Translations under genes and position numbers: made by a program
Shown: piece after piece, positions 27,643 through 35,139 of the stretch
Layout of the letters: each line of letters opens with the position of its first letter
Position numbering within the stretch: the stretch's first letter is position 1
The notes under the pieces: model-generated
Database searches by the model: none
Seen by the model: only the letters and a program-made list of their open reading frames with translations
Told to the model about the DNA's origin: nothing
Source: JAUUZQ01 sp964538375
Lineage (GTDB): Bacteria > Bacteroidota > Bacteroidia > Bacteroidales > GCA-2748055
Direction of reading: 5' to 3'
Length of the DNA stretch: 64,000 bases
Assembly: GCA_964538375.1 (NCBI GenBank)
Contig: CAZIFQ010000016.1
Coordinates: 1 to 64,000, forward strand

Positions 27643-30600
27643 ATGAAAAATTGGCTGGTACTGCTTCTTGCAGTCATTTCTTTTACATCAAATGCTCAGC
27701 GTATAGGATTCAATAGCGATTGGAAATTCATTCAGCAGGATGTTCAGGGTGCAGAGGAGACTAATTTCAATGATGCCTCATGGCGTACACTTGATCTACC
27801 GCACGACTGGAGTATTGAAGAAGAATACAATGAAGAGAATCCTATGGGAGACCAATGCGGTTACCTGCCAGCTGGTTTTGGATGGTATCGTAAAACCATT
27901 CCCATCCCCAAAGAATGGAAAGATAAGTATGTTGAGATTGCTTTTGATGGAGTTTTCATGAATAGTACAGTATGGGCCAATGGGCAAAAACTGGGTCATC
28001 GGCCCTATGGCTGGATATCCTTCGCCTACGATATTAGTGATGTCATCCAAAACTCAGAGTCTGTTACCTTTTCTGTCAGGGTAGATAACGACAAGCAGCC
28101 ATCTGCGCGCTGGTATACAGGGAGCGGTATTTATGCCAACACCTGGTTGATCGTAAAAGATAAAGTACATGTCATTAGAGATGGTGTTTTCATATGCACT
28201 AAAGGCTCTTCCCTTGCAATAGATACAGAAGTTGCCAATACAACGACCAAATTAAAAAAGATAAAAATTAAGACCTCGATCCTAGATGCCGCCGGTAAAA
28301 TAATTCAAAGTACGGAAAGTCCTGTCTCTCTTTATGCAGGTAAAGAGAAAGCAGTTGCTCAATCTCTTACCCTCTCTGATCCGAAACTCTGGTCAGTAGA
28401 GAGTCCTTATCTCTATACGGCAAAGACTGAAGTTTATATTGGACGAAAGCTTATTGACTGTGTAGAGACACGTTTTGGCGTTCGCGATATTGAATGGATT
28501 TCGGAAACAGGCATGTGGCTGAATGGGAAGAATGTTAAACTGCAAGGTGTATGCAATCACCAGGATGCAGGAGCGTTGGGTGCTGCTGTTCCAGACAAAA
28601 TACTGCGCTTTCGACTGGAACAACTTAAGAAAATGGGGGTGAATGCTATACGAACATCTCATAATCCCCAGACTCCTGTTTTTTACAATATGTGCGATGA
28701 AATGGGCATATTGGTGATGGATGAAATCTTCGATGGATGGATGCAAAAAGCTAGAAATGATTATGGAGCACACAGTTTTGATGAGTGGTGGGAGAAAGAC
28801 CTGTCAGATTGGATAAAAAGAGACCGCAACCACCCATCAATTATCATATACAGTGTTGGTAATGAAACACATGGAGATATTGCTAGAAATTTGGTAGAGA
28901 AGTGTCACAAAATGGACGATACCCGACCTGTAACTTCTGGACATTCTGGTTCAGAATTCATGGATGTACTTGGAGTGAATGGAAGCAGTGAGAAATTAGG
29001 CTGGTTTGAAACTCTCGAGAAGGACAGAGTTTTTATTGGGACTGAAAACACCCATACATGGCAGGTCCGGGGCTTTTACCGCACCCATACATGGTACCGC
29101 GATGGATATCCAAGTACAAAGCAAAAACCGTATTGGATTCCCGACCTAACCGAAACTGAAGTATTTTCAAATGATTGGACAGATGAAGAGAACAGAATAA
29201 ATGGCAAGCAAATCTTTAACTCCAGCTATGACAATGCCATGGTCCGATTAACAGCCAGGCATAATATTGCCCAGATCCGGGACATTCCTAATTATGCAGG
29301 ATCCTTTCGCTGGACAGGTTACGACTATATCGGAGAAGCAGGCTATGTTCACGGCGGCTGGCCCTTTAAATCATTTATGGGAGGAGCCATTGATATGGCA
29401 AATTTTGAAAAAGATCTCTATTATCTCTACCAGAGCCAGTGGACATCCGAGCCAATGGTACACATTCTTCCTCATTGGACACATCCCCAAATTCAGAAGG
29501 GAACAAAGATACCGGTTTGGGTATACTCTAACTGTGAATCTGTTGAATTGTTCTTAAACGGAAGATCCCTTGGGAAAAAAGTACCCGGCTCAAAATGGGA
29601 TGAGATGCAATGTCAGTGGATGCTTGGCTGGGAGCCGGGTGAACTGAAAGCTGTTGCTTACATCAAAGGCAAAGCCATAGCTGAGGAAGTAATTCAAACT
29701 GCAGATGCTCCTTCCAGGATCGCTCTATCGATAGATGGGGAACCACTTTCCCGGGACGGAAAAGATATTGTTCAGGTACGTGTAACTACTATAGACCAAA
29801 AAGGAGAGTTTTATCCCTTTGGGGAGAATCGCACCTATTTCAATCTTATTGGTCCAGGAAAGATTCGTGCCCTTGACAACGGCAGTCCAATTGATGTAGA
29901 GAAGCATTTCGAAGCTACAAATCGCATTGCCTTCTATGGCTTAACACGAGCATATATTGAATCCATAGGTGAAAAAGGTGATATCACGCTACTGGCCTCT
30001 TGTATTTTAGGTGAAAAAAGGCAAATAACATCCAATTTAGTGAATATTGATGTCCAATTGCTTTCATTGCGCGGCCCCCTCCCTGATGTCGATTTAAAAA
30101 CTTACTATACAATTGATGGCTCCTCTCCCACCACGGAATCCAAACTATTCACTAAGCCGTTTTCCGTTGAAATGGGGACCACCGTAAGAGCGTTGGTAAT
30201 TATGGATGACGAAGAAGTCCATGTGATGGAAGAACGATTTGCAGCAGATGAAGGTTTTGAATGGACAGTAAAACAAAAGACAAGTTCAATTCCCGGAGAC
30301 CAGGCCGAGGAAGCAAAATTTGAAGGTGCAAAGTTTGCTGATTCGGGTGAAGGCTTCAACGGTAAAGGCTACCTGAACTTCAGTAAGACAAAGGGGTCTT
30401 TTGTAGAGTGGTATCTTGAGAATGATGGCAGTGAAGGAGAAGCTGAATTATGGATTCGCTATGCTGCCAGAAACAAAAATGCACTTGGTACATACCTTAA
30501 TTTGACTGTAAATGAAGAGCTTATTGATAATGAGCTGCTGTTTAGAAATACCAAAAATCCGGAATTGGATTGGCGCTATGTCAAAGTACCCATCCAAATG

Positions 30601-30678
30601 GGCCGGGGAGCAAATACTGTTCGCTTAACAACTCTTGATGAGAAAACAATCAATATTGATGAAATACTGATCAGGTAA
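27643..30678 (+). CDS. GH2 beta-galactosidase-type enzyme with C-terminal carbohydrate-binding module
   Basis: Family 2 glycoside hydrolase of 1011 residues. The frame opens at 27583, but the Met at 27643 starts a clean signal peptide (ends FTSNAQ). Sugar-binding domain, Ig-like domain and TIM barrel follow; acid/base Glu408 lies in GNETHG after KRDRNHPSII, and the probable nucleophile is Glu468 in IGTENTH, a variant of the usual TEYG. Two Ig-like regions follow the barrel, then a chitobiase/FN3-type segment (YYTIDGSSPT) and a C-terminal CBM6/35-like jelly roll (about 900-1011, ending INIDEILIR). It is longer than the other GH2 here and differs at the nucleophile loop, so the two probably cut different links. 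No T9SS tail, so periplasmic. The gap 27399-27642 holds no convincing gene or promoter. Confidence 0.88.
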   Translation: MKNWLVLLLAVISFTSNAQRIGFNSDWKFIQQDVQGAEETNFNDASWRTLDLPHDWSIEEEYNEENPMGDQCGYLPAGFGWYRKTIPIPKEWKDKYVEIAFDGVFMNSTVWANGQKLGHRPYGWISFAYDISDVIQNSESVTFSVRVDNDKQPSARWYTGSGIYANTWLIVKDKVHVIRDGVFICTKGSSLAIDTEVANTTTKLKKIKIKTSILDAAGKIIQSTESPVSLYAGKEKAVAQSLTLSDPKLWSVESPYLYTAKTEVYIGRKLIDCVETRFGVRDIEWISETGMWLNGKNVKLQGVCNHQDAGALGAAVPDKILRFRLEQLKKMGVNAIRTSHNPQTPVFYNMCDEMGILVMDEIFDGWMQKARNDYGAHSFDEWWEKDLSDWIKRDRNHPSIIIYSVGNETHGDIARNLVEKCHKMDDTRPVTSGHSGSEFMDVLGVNGSSEKLGWFETLEKDRVFIGTENTHTWQVRGFYRTHTWYRDGYPSTKQKPYWIPDLTETEVFSNDWTDEENRINGKQIFNSSYDNAMVRLTARHNIAQIRDIPNYAGSFRWTGYDYIGEAGYVHGGWPFKSFMGGAIDMANFEKDLYYLYQSQWTSEPMVHILPHWTHPQIQKGTKIPVWVYSNCESVELFLNGRSLGKKVPGSKWDEMQCQWMLGWEPGELKAVAYIKGKAIAEEVIQTADAPSRIALSIDGEPLSRDGKDIVQVRVTTIDQKGEFYPFGENRTYFNLIGPGKIRALDNGSPIDVEKHFEATNRIAFYGLTRAYIESIGEKGDITLLASCILGEKRQITSNLVNIDVQLLSLRGPLPDVDLKTYYTIDGSSPTTESKLFTKPFSVEMGTTVRALVIMDDEEVHVMEERFAADEGFEWTVKQKTSSIPGDQAEEAKFEGAKFADSGEGFNGKGYLNFSKTKGSFVEWYLENDGSEGEAELWIRYAARNKNALGTYLNLTVNEELIDNELLFRNTKNPELDWRYVKVPIQMGRGANTVRLTTLDEKTINIDEILIR

Positions 30679-30698
30679 GACAATCTTCTTATTAATAC

Positions 30699-30706
30699 TA
30701 ATTTTG
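30699..30706 (+). promoter_or_regulatory. -7 box of a candidate promoter before the sulfatase at 30750
   Basis: TAATTTTG is a perfect match to the Bacteroidota -7 consensus TAnnTTTG and lies 43 bases before the ATG. No clear TTTG is found at the -33 distance. It suggests that the last two sulfatases of the cluster can be transcribed separately. Confidence 0.5.
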
Positions 30707-30749
30707 TTTGAAAACTATACTTGCTAGTTAGCCACCTAAATCTTTAAAT

Positions 30750-32111
30750 ATGCATAGAGTACCATTCTTTTCTATTTTGCTGATTACTGTATTGCTCAGT
30801 TGCAATAAACAAAAGAAGTCTAGTGAGAGCCCTCCTGCCCAAAATGATCTTGACGGCGCAAAACCAAATATCGTAATTCTGTTTGTAGATGACTATGGAT
30901 GGGCCGATGTGGGATACAGAAACGCAAAGTTTCATACACCCAATATCAATCAACTGAAAGACGATGGGATGGACTTCACAAGAGCATATATTGCTACTCC
31001 AACATGCAGTCCAAGTCGTGCTTCATTGTTAACTGGTAAAGAACCCGTAAGGATTCAAATGGTTCGCCATATTGGAGATGAGCTGATTGAAGAATACCAT
31101 CAATGGGAAACGGATCCTGTTCAAATGCCTTCAAGAAACTGGCTGCCACTGGAAGAAATTACATATGCTGAACGACTGAAAGAATTTGGATATTATAACA
31201 TGTTTATCGGCAAATGGCATCTTGGTAGGGAAGAGTTCTTCCCTGTGTACCAGGGATTCGATACACAATACGGTACCAGCCATCATGGTCATCCTAAAAG
31301 CTACTATCACCCCTTCTTCAAAAGTGACAATCCCTTACCGGAATTTTCTGAAGATGACTATCTGAGTGATGTGCTAACAGACGAGGCAGAACGTTTCATT
31401 AAAGAGTACGATAAGGATCAGCCATTTATGCTCTCCTTGTATTATTATAATGTACACGGCCCACAAATTGGAAGAAAAGATTTTGTGGAGCAGTACGAAG
31501 AAGAAGGTTTAAAAGGTAAAGACGCAGAATATGCTGGCCAGGTGAGTGCAATGGATGAGTCTGTTGGTCGTGTACGTAAAGTCCTCGAAGAAAAAGGAAT
31601 AGCAGACAATACAGTCATTGTATTTCTTTCAGATCAGGGTGGCTTATTTAGCAATATACCCCTTAGTGGTGGAAAAAGAGGAGGAAATACGCTGGGTGAA
31701 GGGGGAGCTAGAGTCCCTCTTATTGTTCATTACCCAGGTCATACAGAAGCCAAAAGCACTTGCGACTTCCCGGTTCAGTCACTGGATATCTACCCAACCC
31801 TTATAGAAATAGCTTCAGGCAAAGAATGTACAGACAAGCAAATAAACGGCAAGAGTCTGATACCTCTTCTACACGGTAAAAAAATGGAAAACCGCAACCT
31901 GTTTTTCTTCAGATCTTACGAGGATCAGTATGCAGCCATCATGAATGGTGATTGGAAGCTTATTAAATACCATAGTGGTAAATATGAGTTGTTCAATATT
32001 GCTCAGGATATTAGTGAGCAGCACAATTTAGTCGAAACTGAGCCAAACCTGGCTGCCAAAATGATAGAAGATCTTGCCTCCTGGGAGGATGAAGCTGTAC
32101 CCACATACTAA
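30750..32111 (+). CDS. Formylglycine-dependent sulfatase lipoprotein (S1 family)
   Basis: Compact sulfatase of 453 residues. The lipoprotein signal ends at Cys18 (LLSC). Metal site VDDYGWADVG is followed by C-S-P-S-R with catalytic Cys86. GKWHLG, an NVHGP segment and LSDQGGLF (Asp-Gln in place of the more usual Asp-Asn) are visible; the conserved Lys is in SGGKRGGNTLGEGG. The Asp-Gln pair at the second metal site marks a different subfamily from its neighbours. It starts its own short unit with the sulfatase at 32151 (39 bases apart). Confidence 0.9.
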   Translation: MHRVPFFSILLITVLLSCNKQKKSSESPPAQNDLDGAKPNIVILFVDDYGWADVGYRNAKFHTPNINQLKDDGMDFTRAYIATPTCSPSRASLLTGKEPVRIQMVRHIGDELIEEYHQWETDPVQMPSRNWLPLEEITYAERLKEFGYYNMFIGKWHLGREEFFPVYQGFDTQYGTSHHGHPKSYYHPFFKSDNPLPEFSEDDYLSDVLTDEAERFIKEYDKDQPFMLSLYYYNVHGPQIGRKDFVEQYEEEGLKGKDAEYAGQVSAMDESVGRVRKVLEEKGIADNTVIVFLSDQGGLFSNIPLSGGKRGGNTLGEGGARVPLIVHYPGHTEAKSTCDFPVQSLDIYPTLIEIASGKECTDKQINGKSLIPLLHGKKMENRNLFFFRSYEDQYAAIMNGDWKLIKYHSGKYELFNIAQDISEQHNLVETEPNLAAKMIEDLASWEDEAVPTY

Positions 32112-32150
32112 TTTACAGACTAAAATAACTACATAATTCTTGATATAATC

Positions 32151-33587
32151 ATGTACAAAATCAATGTAAGCCTTAGCATCACATTATTACTCTTCTCCTG
32201 TACAACAGAAAAAGAGCAGAAGACAATGAAGCCAAATATTATTTATATTTTGGCCGATGACCTGGGATATGGCGACTTGAGTTGCTACGGACAGGTAAAA
32301 TTCGAAACTCCAAATATCGATAATCTGGCTGAAAAAGGAATGTTGTTTACTCAGCATTACAGCGGATCAACAGTATGTGCTCCCTCCCGTTCTACTTTAA
32401 TGACAGGGCTCCATAGTGGACATACTCCCATCAGGGGAAACAAGGAGCTCAAAGATGCAGAAGGTCAAAATCCCATACCAGGCCACTACCAGACCATCGC
32501 CGAAATGCTAAAAGCTGCTGGTTATAATACCGGGGCATTTGGAAAATGGGGTTTAGGTTTTCCCGGATCAGAAGGAGATCCGAACATGCAAGGCTTCGAT
32601 GAATTCTTTGGATATAATTGTCAGAGAATGGCACATCGATATTATCCACCTTATTTATGGCATAACCAGGAAAAAGTATTTTTGGAAGGGAATGATTGGA
32701 CAAATACAACTACCTATGCACCGGATAAAATCCAGGAAGCAGCATTACAATTTATTGAAGATAATAAAGACACAAGCTTTTTCGCTTATATACCCCTGAT
32801 CCAGCCTCACGCTGAATTGATCGTTCCGGATGACTCCATATTACACAAATTCCTGGGGAACTTTGAAGAGACCCCTTTTATACCATTAGACCCTATAGCT
32901 GCGGATTACGGCCCCAACATGAATCCCTCCAAGTATTGTTCCCAGGAAACTCCTTATGCAGTATTTGCTTCGATGATCACACGAGTGGATGTTTATGTTG
33001 GACAAATCATGAAAAAATTAGAAGAACTTGGGATCGCGGATAATACCATCATTATGTTTGCCAGCGATAACGGCCCGCATGTAGAAGCGGGTGCAAATCC
33101 GGATTTTTTTAACAGTACCGGCGGACTAAGAGGTGTAAAACGAGATTTTTATGAAGGAGGCATTCGTTCCCCTTTCATCGTGGTTTGGCCTAACAATATT
33201 GAGCCAGGAACAAAATCAGATCATATTTCAGCATTCTGGGATGTATATCCTACATTTGCCGAAATTGCCGGAACTGATCTACAAGCTGAAACAGATGGTA
33301 TCTCATTTCTTCCTGAATTAATGGGTATGGAAACTCAGCAAACACATTCATATCTGTATTGGGAAATAAACATAAGAGGAGGCAGAAAAGCTGTACGAAA
33401 AGATCAATGGAAAGCCGTACAGTATAATATACTCAAGCATCCAAAAGGAAAAATCGAGTTATATAACCTGGAGGAAGATCCATATGAGACCAGGGATCTG
33501 GCCGAAGAGCATCCTGATATCCTTGCTGAAATGGAGAAAATCATGCAGGAAGCCAGAACTGAATCTGAACTATTCCCACTCAAATAG
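32151..33587 (+). CDS. Formylglycine-dependent sulfatase lipoprotein (S1 family)
   Basis: Sulfatase of 478 residues with a lipoprotein signal (Cys17 in LFSC). ADDLGYGDLSCYG is the first metal site and C-A-P-S-R holds catalytic Cys76. GKWGLG, IQPHAEL and ASDNGPH follow, with the conserved Lys in GGLRGVKRDFYEGGIRSP. The YGDLSCYGQ and TPIRGNKEL patterns are typical of arylsulfatases common in marine Bacteroidota. It ends the plus-strand cluster and converges with the GH36-like gene 52 bases away; only a weak five-bp hairpin (33615-33630) lies between them. Confidence 0.91.
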   Translation: MYKINVSLSITLLLFSCTTEKEQKTMKPNIIYILADDLGYGDLSCYGQVKFETPNIDNLAEKGMLFTQHYSGSTVCAPSRSTLMTGLHSGHTPIRGNKELKDAEGQNPIPGHYQTIAEMLKAAGYNTGAFGKWGLGFPGSEGDPNMQGFDEFFGYNCQRMAHRYYPPYLWHNQEKVFLEGNDWTNTTTYAPDKIQEAALQFIEDNKDTSFFAYIPLIQPHAELIVPDDSILHKFLGNFEETPFIPLDPIAADYGPNMNPSKYCSQETPYAVFASMITRVDVYVGQIMKKLEELGIADNTIIMFASDNGPHVEAGANPDFFNSTGGLRGVKRDFYEGGIRSPFIVVWPNNIEPGTKSDHISAFWDVYPTFAEIAGTDLQAETDGISFLPELMGMETQQTHSYLYWEINIRGGRKAVRKDQWKAVQYNILKHPKGKIELYNLEEDPYETRDLAEEHPDILAEMEKIMQEARTESELFPLK

Positions 33588-33639
33588 TTTTGCTACAGAT
33601 GAAACTTGATCACTAGCTTTGGACGAAGCTTTCTACATG

Positions 33640-35109
33640 TTATTTATAAAAGCCAGAGATGATAGCCCGACCATTCCTATGATAATCCCATAGATAATCA
33701 CCGGTTTTGTCAACACAATGTTGACTAATATGATGGGGTAACATCGATAGCATTGGATACCCTGTTTTACCCTTATACATTTCAAGGTGCTTTAGCCACC
33801 TTTCTTCTGTGATTCCGGTAGGATCATTTCCACCTATATGATCAAGGTTAATACCTCTTCCTGGTGAAGACTTCAAACTTACCTCATAGTGCATTTTCAC
33901 TCTGTCAGACCAATCATACTTCTCATTTATCCATATATCATTTGTACGAATTACATCTGTGTATTTGGCGAAGAAGATATCAGGAACATGGAATTCCATT
34001 TCGATATTTTTATCGATAGCTTTGGCTGCGCGATATAACTCCTTATGAATATGAATCATATCAGATTTCGTATTATATGACATATCGATTTTGAATTTCA
34101 TCAAGCCAATTTTATGGAAGCGGTTAATTACTTCAGATGCAAACTCGTAGATATCTGCTTTTGGATTTAGCCAGCGTTCAGCATTTGGATCAGTGGCTTG
34201 AGATGATCTCCAATCACCCAGCATATCAGGATATCTTTTGGCAATAGTACTGGCATGGTGGATTTTAGGGAATCCAATCCACAGTCCAGGAGTAAAACCT
34301 TTCTCCTTAATCATATCCATGGTTTTTCTAAAATCGGGAAAAGTTTCCGGGTCGGGATACCAGGAACCAAACCCCGACTCAATACTACCGTCCGGGAAGA
34401 TACCCCAACCGTGATCAAGCGTCATCTTGCCTTTTGGATAACCATACTCAATTATTTTATCCAGGTAATCCCTGACAAAATCATGGTTTAATAATTTAAA
34501 ATGATCACGCCTTACCTTTGATTGTTTCTTTTGCTCCACCCATGTACAATACTCTACATCTTTCCAGAAATCAGGAACCTGTTTAAAAGGATGAAAATTC
34601 AGCCTCCGCATCATTTCGGTATTGTATTCTTTCCATGCTTCATCTCCCTTACCGCTTTCATCGATATATAACTCCTGCCCTTCCGGGACATGAACAGTGA
34701 GTGTATCTTTCCCATCGAAGCTAAAAACAGAATTTTCATATTGATAAGAAGTCATAAAACCGACGAACTTACCTTCAGCATCCATGAGAATAGGAGAACC
34801 TGAAATTCCACCGCAGTTTATCGTAAATGGATTATGCTCGAAAGCTGCACTCCTGAAAAAATTTGCTCCGTTTCCTTTCTCCTCCGGTGTACTGATGCTA
34901 TGATAGGGAACCAATAATGGTGTTTTCACCTTGACCTGAACCTTTTCAATTTTACGTTCCCCTTTTACTGTACTCACAGTAGTATATCCATCTTCTGATT
35001 TTTCGACTTTTGATTCAGTATTTGAGCAAGATGAAAGTCCAGTCGATACTAGACCTGTTGCTGCAAGTCCCATTCCAGCTTTTTTTATAAAGTCTCTTCT
35101 ATTATTCAT
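33640..35109 (-). CDS. GH36/GH31-like glycosidase, Tat-exported lipoprotein (putative alpha-galactosidase)
   Basis: Predicted exo-glycosidase of 489 residues. The N-terminus has a twin-arginine motif (NRRDFIKK) and a lipobox (LSSC, Cys28). After a small beta-rich domain (about 60-170), a TIM barrel runs from about 195 to 470 with clan GH-D marks: MTLDHGW near 229-235, then a GSWYPDPETFPDF segment, GFTPGLWIGFP, and a probable nucleophile Asp342 in MKFKIDMS. Asp391 in RTNDIW is placed where GH36 enzymes have the acid/base. Overall length and the N-terminal domain do not match the standard GH36 or GH31 plans (usually 600-750 residues). Alpha-galactosidase activity would fit a galactan with alpha-1,3 links, and would overlap with GH110. 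It follows the second GH150-like gene by 30 bases on the same strand. Confidence 0.68.
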   Translation of the reverse strand: MNNRRDFIKKAGMGLAATGLVSTGLSSCSNTESKVEKSEDGYTTVSTVKGERKIEKVQVKVKTPLLVPYHSISTPEEKGNGANFFRSAAFEHNPFTINCGGISGSPILMDAEGKFVGFMTSYQYENSVFSFDGKDTLTVHVPEGQELYIDESGKGDEAWKEYNTEMMRRLNFHPFKQVPDFWKDVEYCTWVEQKKQSKVRRDHFKLLNHDFVRDYLDKIIEYGYPKGKMTLDHGWGIFPDGSIESGFGSWYPDPETFPDFRKTMDMIKEKGFTPGLWIGFPKIHHASTIAKRYPDMLGDWRSSQATDPNAERWLNPKADIYEFASEVINRFHKIGLMKFKIDMSYNTKSDMIHIHKELYRAAKAIDKNIEMEFHVPDIFFAKYTDVIRTNDIWINEKYDWSDRVKMHYEVSLKSSPGRGINLDHIGGNDPTGITEERWLKHLEMYKGKTGYPMLSMLPHHISQHCVDKTGDYLWDYHRNGRAIISGFYK

Positions 35110-35139
35110 GGTTTATAGAATTTTGAATCTCCGGATCTC

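Noticed and set aside
33615..33630. Short hairpin between the convergent genes at 33588-33639
   Set aside because: Only a five-bp AT-containing stem with no proper T tract; too weak to call a terminator.
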